Positions 7,799-18,091 of a stretch of DNA of 64,000 nucleotides are shown here, piece by piece (position 1 is the first letter of the stretch; every line of letters starts with the position of its first letter). Position numbers and translations under genes: made by a program. The DNA comes from CBDDFN01 sp965227065 (GTDB lineage Bacteria > Pseudomonadota > Alphaproteobacteria > SPJN01), in NCBI GenBank assembly GCA_965227065.1, contig CBDDFN010000019.1, forward strand, positions 56,160 to 120,159. Reading direction: 5' to 3'. The notes beneath the pieces were generated by a model that worked only from the letters and a program-made list of their open reading frames with translations, ran no database searches and had not been told where the DNA came from.

Positions 7799-9067
7799 AT
7801 GAAATTCGGCATTTTCTACGAACATCAATTGCCGCGCCCCTGGGGCGAAGGCGACGAACACAGGCTTTTCCAGGATGCGCTTGATCAGGTCGAACTGGCC
7901 GACAAGATCGGCATCGACCATGCCTGGGAAGTCGAACATCATTTCCTGGAAGAATATTCCCACAGCTCGGCGCCTGAAGTGTTTCTGGCCGCCTGCTCAC
8001 AGCGCACTGAACGCATCCGGCTGGGCCACGGCATCGTGCTCATGCCGCCCAAATATAATCCCCCCGCGCGGGTGGCCGAACGGATCGCCACGCTTGATCT
8101 GGTCTCCAATGGCCGGGTCGAATGGGGGACCGGGGAAAGCTCAGCCGCGCTGGAGCTTGAAGGCTTTAACATTCCGGTTGAGCAAAAGAGGGCCATGTGG
8201 CGCGAATGTGTCGAGCAGACCGCCAATATGATGGTGATGGACCCCTATCCCGGTTTTGAGGGTGAGTTCTTCTCCATGCCCTGCCGCAATGTGGTGCCCA
8301 AGCCGGTGCAAAAGCCCCATCCGCCTTTGTGGGTGGCCTGTTCGAACCGTGAAACCATCAAGCTTGCCGCCCGTCTGGGCATCGGCGCGCTCACTTTCGC
8401 CTTTGTCGACCCTTCCGAGGCCAAGCAGTGGGTCGATGATTATTACCGCATCTTCAAAGAGGAATGCGTGCCGATCGGCCATGCGGTGAACCCCAATATC
8501 TGCATGGTGTCGGGCTTTTCCGTGCACGCGGACGCGCAGGAAGCGATTGCGCGCGGTATTGACGGGTTTCGCTTCTTCGGCTTTGCGCTCGGCCACCACT
8601 ATATTTTCGGTGAGCACAAGCCGGGCCGCACCGACATCTGGAAGGCGTATGAAAAAGCCCGCGCCCATATGGACAATGAGGTCGGCAACGGCATCGGCAC
8701 ACCCGACCAGCTGCGCGAGCATTTGCGCAAATTCGCCGCCTCGGGCGTCGATCAGGTCGCCTTCATCCAGCAGGGCGGCCGCAATCGGCACGAGCATATT
8801 TGCGAAGCCCTTGAGCTGTTCGCGCGTGATGTCATGCCCGAATTCAAGGAACGCGAAGCCGAACGCCAAAAGGCCAAAGAAGAAGAGCTCGCGCCCTATA
8901 TTGAGCAAGCCTTCAAGCGCAAGCAGTATATGGCCGAACTGGCCGATGCCGACATTCCGGTCGTCACTGCGCTTGGCCGCCGCATCGCCGAGACCTCGTC
9001 CAACCTGACCGAAGAGCAGCAAAAACGCTTCGAGAAGCTCAAACAGGCGGGCGAAGCCGGTGAGTAA
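7799..9067 (+). CDS. LLM class flavin-dependent oxidoreductase
   Basis: A 422-residue bacterial-luciferase-like monooxygenase. The N-terminus MKFGIFYEHQLPRPW begins the TIM barrel. DHAWEVEHHFLEEYSHSSAP and RIRLGHGIVLMPP are typical of the F420/FMN luciferase superfamily. The C-terminal about 60 residues are charged helices beyond the barrel. These enzymes use reduced FMN (or F420) and oxygen on hydrophobic substrates. GGGGGGA gives a strong ribosome site. It starts 25 bases after the SDR stop, so the two are likely co-transcribed. Confidence 0.88.
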   Translation: MKFGIFYEHQLPRPWGEGDEHRLFQDALDQVELADKIGIDHAWEVEHHFLEEYSHSSAPEVFLAACSQRTERIRLGHGIVLMPPKYNPPARVAERIATLDLVSNGRVEWGTGESSAALELEGFNIPVEQKRAMWRECVEQTANMMVMDPYPGFEGEFFSMPCRNVVPKPVQKPHPPLWVACSNRETIKLAARLGIGALTFAFVDPSEAKQWVDDYYRIFKEECVPIGHAVNPNICMVSGFSVHADAQEAIARGIDGFRFFGFALGHHYIFGEHKPGRTDIWKAYEKARAHMDNEVGNGIGTPDQLREHLRKFAASGVDQVAFIQQGGRNRHEHICEALELFARDVMPEFKEREAERQKAKEEELAPYIEQAFKRKQYMAELADADIPVVTALGRRIAETSSNLTEEQQKRFEKLKQAGEAGE

Positions 9068-9120
9068 ATTCTTGTTTTGTTCTCCTCGCCGTCCTACAGT
9101 GACGGCAGGGAGGACGGACC

Positions 9121-9528
9121 ATGAAAAACCGCATTTCCATGATCACGCTGGGCGTTGACGACCTTGACGCCTCCATCGCCTTTTATCGTGATGTGTTCGG
9201 GTTTGCGCGCGTCGGCTCTGAGGACGGCATCGCCTTTTTTGAACTCAATGGCAGCTGGCTGTGCCTCTATGGCAAAGACGGGCTCGCCAAGGATGCCAAG
9301 GCTGAGGTGGGAACAGGGTTTCCCAACATCACCTTGAGCCAGAACCTCGCCAGTGAAGCCGAAGTGGATCAAACCTATGCTGCGCTGATCGCGGCGGGCG
9401 CAACGCCTGTTTCTGAACCCCACAAAGCCTATTGGGGCGGCTATTCGAGCTATGTTGCCGACCCCGACGGGTATCGGTGGGAACTGGCGCATAATCCGTT
9501 CGGCTGGATCGGCCCCAGGGACGACTGA
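9121..9528 (+). CDS. VOC (glyoxalase-fold) family protein
   Basis: A 135-residue vicinal-oxygen-chelate fold protein: ITLGVDDLDASIAFYRDVFG begins the first beta-alpha-beta unit, and VADPDGYRWELAHNP is the family's terminal strand with the metal-ligand Glu. Members are glyoxalases, dioxygenases and antibiotic-binding proteins; the exact function is unknown. GGAGGAC precedes the ATG. It closes the TetR-SDR-LLM-VOC run. Confidence 0.85.
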   Translation: MKNRISMITLGVDDLDASIAFYRDVFGFARVGSEDGIAFFELNGSWLCLYGKDGLAKDAKAEVGTGFPNITLSQNLASEAEVDQTYAALIAAGATPVSEPHKAYWGGYSSYVADPDGYRWELAHNPFGWIGPRDD

Positions 9529-9585
9529 CCTTTATTTCGCGCGCCGGAGCGCCTATGTGTGAAGCTCATAGTGAGGTGAGTACCC

Positions 9586-12228
9586 ATGGACGCGCGTCAG
9601 ACCGATCAAGCCCCGCAAACCATTCAGTTGAGCGACTATCGCCCGCCCGCCTGGGTGATCGAGCATGTCGCCCTCACCTTCGAGCTTGAGGCTTCCAGCA
9701 CCCGCGTGCTGAGCACGCTGAAACTCTCCCCCAATCCTGAGGCGCAGCCAGGCCAGCCGATCCGCCTTGATGGCGAGGCGCTGGAGCTATTGTCCATCTC
9801 CAGGGACGGCGTTGCCCTGAGTGAAGCCGATTATGTGCGCGATGAAGACAGCCTCACCTTGGAGGCGAACGGCCCGACGGTTCTTCACATCGAAACCGCG
9901 ATCAATCCGGCGGCCAACACACGGCTTGAAGGGCTTTACGTCTCAAGCGGCAATTTCTGCACCCAGTGCGAGGCCGAAGGCTTCCGCCGCATCACCTATT
10001 TCCCGGACCGGCCCGATGTGATGACGCGCTTCACCGTCACCATGCGTGCCGACAAAACCGCCTATCCCGTGCTTTTGTCTAACGGCAATCTGGTCTCTCA
10101 GCAGGACCTCGACGGCGGGCGGCACGAAGCGGTGTGGGATGACCCCCACCCCAAGCCAAGCTATCTGTTTGCACTGGTCGCAGGCGCGCTTGATTGTCTG
10201 GTAGACAGTTTCACCACCCAATCGGGCCGCACCGTCGCTTTGCGCATCTTTGTCGAAAAGGGCGAAACCCCGCGTGCCGCCTACGCCATGGATGCGCTCA
10301 AACGTTCCATGAAATGGGACGAAGACACTTATGGCCGGGAATATGATCTCGACCTGTTCAACATTGTGGCCGTGTCCGATTTCAATATGGGCGCGATGGA
10401 AAACAAAAGCCTCAATGTTTTTAATGCAAAATTCATTCTGGCTGACCCTGAGACCGCAACCGATATGGACTATGCCTTTATCGAGTCGGTCGTCGCCCAT
10501 GAATATTTCCACAATTGGTCGGGCAACCGGGTCACCTGCCGCGACTGGTTCCAGCTGTCGCTGAAAGAAGGCTTTACTGTTTTCCGCGATCAGCATTTCT
10601 CGGCCGATATGCGGTCGGCGCCGGTTCAGCGCATTCAGGATGTCCGCCAGTTGCGCGCCCGCCAGTTCCCCGAAGATGCCGGGCCGCTCGCCCATCCGGT
10701 GCGGCCCGAAAGCTATATCGAGATCAATAATTTCTACACCGCCACCGTTTATGAAAAAGGCGCGGAAGTCGTGCGCATGCTGCAAAGGCTGGTCGGTACA
10801 GCAGGTTTCCGCGAAGGCAGCGATCTGTATTTTGACCGCCATGATGGCCAGGCGGTGACGTGCGAGCATTTTGTGCGCGCCATGGAAGACGCGACAGGGC
10901 GCGATCTGGGTCATTTCATGCGCTGGTATAGCCAGGCCGGCACACCCCACGTCACCTATACAGGCACTTATGATGAACGCGCACAGCGTTATGTGCTGAG
11001 CGTCCGGCAGGAAACCAGCCCCACACCGGGGGAGCCCGCAAAAGACCCGCTGGTCATTCCGCTGGGCCTTGGCCTTGTCGGTCCCGATGGCCGCGACCTT
11101 GAAGGGGTCAGCCCCGATCCTGCGGCCCAAATTCTGCAAAGCGCTGAGCAGACCATCACATTTGACAATGTCCCCACCCGCCCGGTCCTGTCGGTCAATC
11201 GCGGCTTTGCCGCACCGGTCATTGTGCATCGCGAGCTGGGGGATGATGATGCCGCGCATCTGATGGCATTTGACCCTGATCCGTTTGCCCGCTTTGAGGC
11301 CGCGCAGAGTTTTGCCACAAGGCTGGTTCTGGGCTGGGTGTCGGCCCTTCAGGCGGGACGCGGGCTTGAACCCGCCGACCGTTTCATAGAGGCATTCGGC
11401 ACCGTGCTCAAAGATGAGGGCCTTGATCCGGCCTTCAAGGCCGAACTGTTGAGCCTGCCCTCTGAAGACTATCTCGCCGACCAGATGGCAACGGTTGATG
11501 TGGACCGCATCCATATGGCGCGCGAACGGCTCATGCAGGCGCTTGCGCAGGAGCATCGAGACGCCTTGATGGCCACCTATCACGGTTTGCAATCCAACGC
11601 GCCATTCAGCCCCGATGCGCAATCAGCCGGTGAACGCGCGCTCAAAAACACCGCGCTCATGCTGCTCGCCCGGCTGGAAAGCGACCGCGAGGCCGCCCCC
11701 CTGCCGCACACCGCCTTTGATGGTGCCACCAATATGACCGACCGGATGGCCGCCCTTCATGCGCTTAATCTGCAATCGAATGAAAGCGCGCGGGCCGAGG
11801 CGCTCGACAGCTTCTATCAGCGCTTTGAGAAAAACCCCCATGTCATCGACAAATGGTTTGTGGTTCAGGCAGTCCGGCCCCATGCCGAGACGCTGAGTGC
11901 GGTGGAGGCCCTTCTCGATCATCCTGCCTTTTCGATGAAGAACCCCAACAAGGTGCGCAGCCTGATCGGCGCTTATGCCAGCTCAAACCCGGTGGGCTTC
12001 CACCGGGCAGACGGGGCGGGCTACCGCTTCCTCGCCGACCGCATTTTGGCGCTTGATGCCATCAATCCCCAGATTGCCGCGCGCCTTGTTGCCCCGCTCG
12101 GCCAATGGCGGCGCTTTGATGCCGCCCGCGCAAGCGCAATGAAGGATGCGCTGGATGCCATCCTCACCGCTCAAGGGTCGCGCTCGAAAGACGTGTATGA
12201 AATGGCCAGCAAGGCGCGCAGCGCCTAA
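9586..12228 (+). CDS. pepN: Aminopeptidase N (M1 metallopeptidase)
   Basis: An 880-residue M1 zinc aminopeptidase of the proteobacterial PepN type. GAMEN (269-273) recognises the free N-terminus. The zinc ligands are H305-E306-x2-H309 (HEYFH) with E328 in LKEGF. The length and the ADPETATD-x-DYAFIESVVAHEY context match the family. It removes N-terminal residues from peptides in the cytosol; there is no signal peptide. GTGAGG precedes the ATG by a few bases. It appears to be a single gene, convergent with lpd. Confidence 0.96.
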   Translation: MDARQTDQAPQTIQLSDYRPPAWVIEHVALTFELEASSTRVLSTLKLSPNPEAQPGQPIRLDGEALELLSISRDGVALSEADYVRDEDSLTLEANGPTVLHIETAINPAANTRLEGLYVSSGNFCTQCEAEGFRRITYFPDRPDVMTRFTVTMRADKTAYPVLLSNGNLVSQQDLDGGRHEAVWDDPHPKPSYLFALVAGALDCLVDSFTTQSGRTVALRIFVEKGETPRAAYAMDALKRSMKWDEDTYGREYDLDLFNIVAVSDFNMGAMENKSLNVFNAKFILADPETATDMDYAFIESVVAHEYFHNWSGNRVTCRDWFQLSLKEGFTVFRDQHFSADMRSAPVQRIQDVRQLRARQFPEDAGPLAHPVRPESYIEINNFYTATVYEKGAEVVRMLQRLVGTAGFREGSDLYFDRHDGQAVTCEHFVRAMEDATGRDLGHFMRWYSQAGTPHVTYTGTYDERAQRYVLSVRQETSPTPGEPAKDPLVIPLGLGLVGPDGRDLEGVSPDPAAQILQSAEQTITFDNVPTRPVLSVNRGFAAPVIVHRELGDDDAAHLMAFDPDPFARFEAAQSFATRLVLGWVSALQAGRGLEPADRFIEAFGTVLKDEGLDPAFKAELLSLPSEDYLADQMATVDVDRIHMARERLMQALAQEHRDALMATYHGLQSNAPFSPDAQSAGERALKNTALMLLARLESDREAAPLPHTAFDGATNMTDRMAALHALNLQSNESARAEALDSFYQRFEKNPHVIDKWFVVQAVRPHAETLSAVEALLDHPAFSMKNPNKVRSLIGAYASSNPVGFHRADGAGYRFLADRILALDAINPQIAARLVAPLGQWRRFDAARASAMKDALDAILTAQGSRSKDVYEMASKARSA

Positions 12229-12353
12229 TTTCGCGCTCACGGCTGTCGCGGCTTGAGCCGCTTGCCTCCGCGTGGGCGGCGGAAAAGTCCGCCGGGCCGC
12301 CAGTCGGCGGCCAGGGGAAATACCGGTGAGATCCGGTACAGCGTTCTCACACC

Positions 12354-13760
12354 TTAGGAGTGGACGGGTTTTCCGGTCGTGGACATGGCCGCTTCCTTGA
12401 CGGCTTCGGACATGGTGGGGTGCGCATGACAGGTGCGCGCCATGTCTTCCGATGAGGCGCCAAGCTCCATCGCCATACCCGCTTCGCCGATCAGCTCACC
12501 GGCACCGGGGCCGATAATGTGCACACCGAGCACGAGATCGGTGTCTTTCGACGCCAGCACTTTGACAAAGCCTTCGGTCTGCTGGATCGCCTTGGCGCGC
12601 GAATTGGCGGCAAAGGGAAACTTGCCCTTGGTGTAGGCGATGCCCGCTTCCTTCAGCTCTTCTTCGGTCTTGCCGACCGACGCCACTTCGGGGTGGGTAT
12701 AGATCACACCGGGGATCACGCCGTAATTGACATGGCTCCACTTGCCCGCGAGATGGTCGGCCACAGCAAGCCCCTCATCTTCGGCCTTGTGGGCCAGCAT
12801 GGGTCCGGGGATGACATCACCGATGGCATAAATGCCGTCCACATTGGTCTTGAAATTGTGATCAACCTCAACCACGCCGCGGTCGGTCATCTTGACGCCG
12901 ACAGCGTCAAGGCCAAGCCCGTCCGTATAGGGCTTGCGGCCAATGGCGACGAGCACAACGTCCGCCTCATAGCTTTCCACGTCTCCGCCTTTGACCGGCT
13001 CGGCCGTCACGGTGACGCTGTCGCCCTTGCGCTCAACGCCGGTGACTTTCGTGGAGAGTTTGAAGTCAAAACCCTGTTTTTTGAGCGTGCGCTGGAACTG
13101 CTTGGCAATTTCTGAATCCATGCCCGGCGTAATCCGGTCCAGAAATTCGATGACGGTGACCTGGGAGCCAAGTCGCGCCCAGACCGAGCCAAGCTCAAGC
13201 CCGATGACGCCCGCCCCGATCATGACCATTTTCTTGGGCACTTCAGGCAGGGCCAAGGCACCGGTCGAGCTGACCACGCGCTCTTCATCAATTTCGATGA
13301 AAGGCAGGCTGGCAGGTTCCGACCCCGTCGCGATCAGAATATTTTTCGCCTCAAGCTCCTGCGCGCCACCATCATTGAGCGCAACAGACACCTTGCCCGG
13401 CGCGGTGATGGTGGCGGTGCCGTCAATGCGGGTGACCTTGTTTTTCTGGAACAGGAAATCAATGCCGCCGGTCAGCCCGTCAACCACTTCGGTTTTATAG
13501 GCCATGAGCTTTTCAATATTCATCTCGACCTTTTTGGTCTCGATGCCGAGCCCGTCAAAGTCGTGATGGGCCATCTCGTAAAGCTCGGTCGAATGCAGCA
13601 GGGCTTTGGACGGGATACAGCCGACATTGAGGCATGTGCCGCCCAGCGCGCCGCGCTTGTCGATGCAGGCGGTTTTCAGCCCGTTCTGCGCCGCGCGGAT
13701 GGCCGCAACATAGCCGCCGGGGCCCGCCCCGATGACAACAAGGTCGTATGCATCACTCAT
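12354..13760 (-). CDS. lpdA: Dihydrolipoyl dehydrogenase (E3)
   Basis: A 468-residue flavoprotein disulfide reductase. GAGPGGYVAAIRAAQ binds FAD, GGTCLNVGCIPSKALL has the redox-active CxxxxC, GAGVIGLELGSVWARLG binds NAD, and CHAHPTMSEAVKEAA has the active-site His-Glu. It reoxidises the lipoyl arm of the E2 encoded just upstream. AAGGA lies eight bases before the ATG at 13760; an in-frame GTG one codon earlier is less likely. It starts 11 bases after the odhB stop and is the last gene of the odhA-odhB-lpd unit. Confidence 0.96.
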   Translation of the reverse strand: MSDAYDLVVIGAGPGGYVAAIRAAQNGLKTACIDKRGALGGTCLNVGCIPSKALLHSTELYEMAHHDFDGLGIETKKVEMNIEKLMAYKTEVVDGLTGGIDFLFQKNKVTRIDGTATITAPGKVSVALNDGGAQELEAKNILIATGSEPASLPFIEIDEERVVSSTGALALPEVPKKMVMIGAGVIGLELGSVWARLGSQVTVIEFLDRITPGMDSEIAKQFQRTLKKQGFDFKLSTKVTGVERKGDSVTVTAEPVKGGDVESYEADVVLVAIGRKPYTDGLGLDAVGVKMTDRGVVEVDHNFKTNVDGIYAIGDVIPGPMLAHKAEDEGLAVADHLAGKWSHVNYGVIPGVIYTHPEVASVGKTEEELKEAGIAYTKGKFPFAANSRAKAIQQTEGFVKVLASKDTDLVLGVHIIGPGAGELIGEAGMAMELGASSEDMARTCHAHPTMSEAVKEAAMSTTGKPVHS

Positions 13761-13771
13761 CACACCAGTCC

Positions 13772-14962
13772 TTACAGATCAACAAGCAGGCGGTTGGGCT
13801 GCTCAAGATTATCTTTTAACCGCACCAGGAAGGTCACCGCTTCCTTGCCGTCAATGATGCGGTGATCATAGCTGAGCGCCAGATACATCATCGGGCGGAT
13901 TTTGATCTCGCCATTCACCACCATCGGGCGTTCCTGAATTTTATGCATACCCAGAATGGCCGATTGCGGCGCATTGAGGATCGGCGTCGACATTAGCGAG
14001 CCGTAAATGCCGCCATTGGAAATGGTGAAGGTGCCGCCTTGCAGATCGGCCATGGAAAGATTGCCATCGCGCGCTTTCTTGCCCAGATTGCCGATCTCTT
14101 TTTCAATGTCGGCAAAACCCATCTGATCGGCATCGCGCACCACTGGAACAACGAGGCCGTTTTCGGTGCCGACCGCAACGCCGATATCATAATGGTTCTT
14201 GTAGACAATATCAGTGCCGTCAATCTCGGCATTGACCGCGGGCAGTTCTTTCAGCGCGGCAATCGAGGCTTTGACGAAGAAGCTCATAAAGCCGAGCTTG
14301 ACGCCGTGTTTCTTCTCAAACTCGCCTTTGACCGAATTGCGCAGCGCCATGATTTCGGTCATGTCGACTTCGTTAAACGTGGTCAGCATGGCGGCCGTGT
14401 TCTGGGCTTCCTTCAACCGCCGGGCAATGGTCTGGCGCAGGCGCGTCATGCGCACACGTTCTTCGCGCGGGCCGGTTTCACGCGGCGCAGCCGGTGGCGC
14501 GGCAGCAGGCGCGGGCGTGGCCGCCAGGGCATCGCCTTTGGTCACCCGGCCGCCGGGGCCGGTGCCGTCAATCGCATTGGGGTCCATGCCTTTTTCAGCA
14601 GCCACGCGCTGAACCGAAGGCGCATGGGGCGCATCAGCAGGCTTTTGCGGACCGCCGGCAGCCGGTGCCGGTTCGGATTTGGTTTCCTGGGCGGCCGGGG
14701 CGGGCTTGGCCTCGCCTGCGCTGGCGCTTTCATCAATTTCGCCGAGCAGCGCATTGACCTCAACCGTGTCATCAGGACCGGCAATGATCTTGGCCAGAAC
14801 GCCCGATGCGGGGGCGGGAACCTCAAGCGTCACCTTGTCGGTTTCAAGCTCGCACAGCGGTTCATCGGCGTTGACGAACTCGCCTTCGGCCTTGAACCAT
14901 TGGGCAACCGTCGCTTCGGTCACGCTCTCACCCAGCGTGGGGACGCGAATTTCAGTCGTCAT
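13772..14962 (-). CDS. odhB: 2-oxoglutarate dehydrogenase E2 (dihydrolipoyl succinyltransferase)
   Basis: A 396-residue E2 subunit. The N-terminal lipoyl domain has the lipoylated Lys in ETDKVTLEVP. A Pro/Ala-rich linker follows, then the E3/E1-binding domain (VQRVAAEKGMDPNAIDGTG), a second linker and the catalytic domain with its terminal LSYDHRIIDGKEAV motif (His and Asp of the active site). It transfers succinyl groups to CoA. It lies between odhA and lpd. Confidence 0.96.
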   Translation of the reverse strand: MTTEIRVPTLGESVTEATVAQWFKAEGEFVNADEPLCELETDKVTLEVPAPASGVLAKIIAGPDDTVEVNALLGEIDESASAGEAKPAPAAQETKSEPAPAAGGPQKPADAPHAPSVQRVAAEKGMDPNAIDGTGPGGRVTKGDALAATPAPAAAPPAAPRETGPREERVRMTRLRQTIARRLKEAQNTAAMLTTFNEVDMTEIMALRNSVKGEFEKKHGVKLGFMSFFVKASIAALKELPAVNAEIDGTDIVYKNHYDIGVAVGTENGLVVPVVRDADQMGFADIEKEIGNLGKKARDGNLSMADLQGGTFTISNGGIYGSLMSTPILNAPQSAILGMHKIQERPMVVNGEIKIRPMMYLALSYDHRIIDGKEAVTFLVRLKDNLEQPNRLLVDL

Positions 14963-14984
14963 GGGACGTGCTCCTTAATCGGGA

Positions 14985-17948
14985 TTAGTCAACGCTCAGC
15001 GCTTCGTCGATCAAAGCCTGTTGCTGCGCGATATGTTTGGACATAAGGCCGGTGGCGGGCGATGCCGCAGCCGCGCGGCCTGCATAAGCGGGACGGCCAA
15101 CCTTGGCCGACGCCTTATCGAGACACCATTCGATCAGGGGCTCGACAAAGAACCAGGCCCCCATATTTTTCGGCTCTTCCTGACACCAAACACAGTCGGC
15201 ATTGGGGAAGCGCTTGAGCTCATTGATCAGCGATTTGTAGGGGAAGGGATAAAGCTGTTCGACCCGGATGAGGTGAACATCGTCGATCCCGCGTTTCTCG
15301 CGTTCCTCGAACAGATCAAAATAGACCTTGCCGGTGCACAGCACGACCCGCTTGATCTCAGTGTCGGGCTTGAGCGCCACGCTGGTTCCCGGCATGGCCT
15401 CGGCACCGTCGATCAACACGCGGTGGAAGCTTGTGTCGGGCGTCATGTCATGCATGAAGCTGCGCGCCAGCTTGTGACGCAACAGGGATTTCGGCGTCAT
15501 CAGGATGAGCGGCTTGCGGAAGGGCCGGTGTACCTGACGGCGCAGAATGTGGAAATAATTCGCCGGCGTCGTGCAGTTGGCGACCTGCATATTGTCTTCG
15601 GCGCACATTTGCAGATACCGCTCAGGCCGGGCGGAGCTGTGCTCAGGACCCTGGCCCTCATAGCCGTGCGGCAAAAGCATGACGAGACCCGACATGCGCA
15701 GCCATTTGATTTCACCCGCCGCAATGAACTGGTCAATGATCACCTGCGCGCCATTGGCGAAGTCACCAAACTGGCCCTCCCACAGCACGAGCGAGTTGGG
15801 CTCGGCCAGCGAATAGCCATATTCAAACCCCAGCACAGCCATTTCCGACAGCATGGAATCGATGACTTCATAGCGGGCCTGATCGTCCGCAATATTGTTG
15901 AGCGGTTCAAACCGCGCCTCGGTTTCCTGATCAACCAGCACCGAATGGCGTTGCGAGAAGGTGCCGCGGCCTGAATCCTGACCCGACAGGCGAACGGGGA
16001 AGCCTTCCTTGAGCAGCGTGCCGAATGCGAGCGCTTCGGCGGTGGCCCAGTCAATGCCCTCGCCCGTGTCGATCATTTCTTTCTTCTGCTTGAGAACCCG
16101 CTTGAGCGTGCGGTGGATATTGTGATCCTCCGGCACGGTTGTCAGCTTCTCCCCAATCTGTTTGAGCACATCAAGCTCAACCCCGGTCTGGCCGCGGCGA
16201 TCATCATCATCGGGCAAGCCAAGGCCCGCCCAGCGGCCATCAAGCCAGTCGGCCTTGTTGGGCTTGAAGGCGTTGCCGGCTTCAAATTCGACCTCAAGCT
16301 CCTGATGGAAGTCGTTCGCCATCTTTTCGGCTTCGGCCTCACTGACAAGGCCCTCACCGATCAGCTTTTGGGTGTAGATCTGCCGCGTGGAAGGTTGCTT
16401 GGAGATCTTTTTGTACATGATCGGCTGGGTGAAGCTCGGCTCATCGCCTTCATTGTGACCAAAGCGGCGATAGCAGAACATGTCGACCACGACATCGGAA
16501 TGGAAACGCTGACGGAACTCGGTGGCAATCTTGCAGACATGGGTGACCGCCTCGGGGTCATCGCCATTGACGTGGAAGATCGGCGCCTGAACCGTTTTTG
16601 CAACATCGGACGGATAAGGTGAGGAGCGCGAATAGATTGGGCTGGTGGTAAAGCCGATCTGGTTGTTCACCACAATATGGATCGTCCCGCCTGTGCGGTG
16701 GCCTTTGAGCCCCGACAGACCAAAACATTCCGCCACAACACCCTGTCCGGCAAAAGCGGCATCACCATGCAACAGGATGGGCAGCACCTCGGTGCGCGCG
16801 CGATCCTTGCGCTGGAACTGCTTGGCACGGACCTTGCCGAGCACGACGGGGTTGACCGCCTCCAAATGGCTAGGGTTCGCGGTCAGCGACAGATGCACCA
16901 GATTGCCGTCAAAATCGCGGTCCGAGCTGGAGCCGAGGTGATATTTCACATCGCCTGAGCCTTCGACATCGTCGGGATTGGCCGAGCCGCCGCGAAACTC
17001 ATGGAAAATCGCCCGATAGGGCTTCTTCATCACATTGGCGAGCACGTTCAGGCGGCCCCGGTGGGGCATGCCGAGCACGATTTCACGCACGCCGAGTGCA
17101 CCGCCGCGCTTGATGATCGCTTCCATGGCGGGGATCAGTGCCTCGCCGCCATCCAGGCCAAAGCGCTTGGTGCCGGTATATTTGACATTGAGGAATTTCT
17201 CGAAGCCTTCAGCCTCGATCAATTTGTTCAGGATCGCCTTCTTGCCCTTCTCGGTGAAATCGATTTCCTTATCAACGCCCTCAATGCGCTGCTGGATCCA
17301 GGCTTTTTCATCGGGGTCGGCAATGTGCATGAACTCCACACCGATCGAGCCGCAATAGGTCCGCTCCAGAATTTCCATGATCTGGTGCATGTTGGCGCTT
17401 TCAAGGCCGAGCACATAATCAAGGAAGATTTCGCGGTCCCAGTCTTCGGGGCCAAAGCCGTAAGAGGCCGGGTCCAGCTCGGGATGGGGCTGGGTGGCTT
17501 CCATCTTGAGCGGATCGAGGTTGGCCTTGAGATGGCCCCGCACGCGGTAAGTGCGGATCAGCATGATCGCACGCACCGAATCAAGCGTGGCGGACCGAAT
17601 ATCGTCAGCACCCGCAGAAGGCTGGCGGGCGGAAATCTTTTCGGCCATCACCGGCTCAAGCGCGCCCCAATTGCCGTCGAGCGCGGCAACCATTTCGCCA
17701 TTGGCGGCAATCGGCCAGTCGGGCCGCTGCCAGCTTGCGCCATCGGCATTGCCGGTCACATCAGCGGGCTCATCACCCAGGCCCTCAAAAAAGGCGCGCC
17801 AGCTTTCATCCACCGAAGCGGGATTTTTCACATAGCGGGCATAAAGCTGTTCGATAAAGACCGCATTGCCGCCATACAAAAAGGCGGTTTTCTCCATCAC
17901 CTCATTGCTGAGGGGAGAGCTGTCATGTTCAGAAGCATTGTCGGTCAT
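14985..17948 (-). CDS. odhA: 2-oxoglutarate dehydrogenase E1
   Basis: A 987-residue thiamine-diphosphate enzyme. An N-terminal segment with FLYGGNAVFIEQLYARY is the E2-contacting helix region. MPHRGRLNVL and GDAAFAGQGVVAE with VVNNQIGFTT form the ThDP/Mg site. The C-terminus carries the transketolase-like domain with EGQFGDFANGAQ. It decarboxylates 2-oxoglutarate. I chose the ATG at 17948 (MTDNASEHD) since the residues before it in the longer reading are not family-like; the ribosome site is weak. It is part of the minus-strand run sucC-sucD-odhA-odhB-lpd. Confidence 0.95.
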   Translation of the reverse strand: MTDNASEHDSSPLSNEVMEKTAFLYGGNAVFIEQLYARYVKNPASVDESWRAFFEGLGDEPADVTGNADGASWQRPDWPIAANGEMVAALDGNWGALEPVMAEKISARQPSAGADDIRSATLDSVRAIMLIRTYRVRGHLKANLDPLKMEATQPHPELDPASYGFGPEDWDREIFLDYVLGLESANMHQIMEILERTYCGSIGVEFMHIADPDEKAWIQQRIEGVDKEIDFTEKGKKAILNKLIEAEGFEKFLNVKYTGTKRFGLDGGEALIPAMEAIIKRGGALGVREIVLGMPHRGRLNVLANVMKKPYRAIFHEFRGGSANPDDVEGSGDVKYHLGSSSDRDFDGNLVHLSLTANPSHLEAVNPVVLGKVRAKQFQRKDRARTEVLPILLHGDAAFAGQGVVAECFGLSGLKGHRTGGTIHIVVNNQIGFTTSPIYSRSSPYPSDVAKTVQAPIFHVNGDDPEAVTHVCKIATEFRQRFHSDVVVDMFCYRRFGHNEGDEPSFTQPIMYKKISKQPSTRQIYTQKLIGEGLVSEAEAEKMANDFHQELEVEFEAGNAFKPNKADWLDGRWAGLGLPDDDDRRGQTGVELDVLKQIGEKLTTVPEDHNIHRTLKRVLKQKKEMIDTGEGIDWATAEALAFGTLLKEGFPVRLSGQDSGRGTFSQRHSVLVDQETEARFEPLNNIADDQARYEVIDSMLSEMAVLGFEYGYSLAEPNSLVLWEGQFGDFANGAQVIIDQFIAAGEIKWLRMSGLVMLLPHGYEGQGPEHSSARPERYLQMCAEDNMQVANCTTPANYFHILRRQVHRPFRKPLILMTPKSLLRHKLARSFMHDMTPDTSFHRVLIDGAEAMPGTSVALKPDTEIKRVVLCTGKVYFDLFEEREKRGIDDVHLIRVEQLYPFPYKSLINELKRFPNADCVWCQEEPKNMGAWFFVEPLIEWCLDKASAKVGRPAYAGRAAAASPATGLMSKHIAQQQALIDEALSVD

Positions 17949-18091
17949 GCGCACACCCGCGTCGTCACGAAGGCCGGCAAGCCATTTCACGGGACCGCCG
18001 GCCAAATCCAGCAAGGACGGGGCCGATCCGCGCGGCCCCGCTATTTATCTGGGCGCTGCGCTTGGTCTTTTCCACTCAATCGTGAAAAAGA

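Noticed and set aside
9943..11622. Minus-strand open frame of about 559 codons opposite pepN
   Set aside because: It lies wholly inside a complete, motif-verified aminopeptidase gene; the product has no recognisable domain. High G+C makes such shadow frames common here.
12229..12353. G+C-rich dyads between pepN and lpd as a bidirectional terminator
   Set aside because: Several short complementary blocks can be drawn but none has a T run, so no terminator is claimed.
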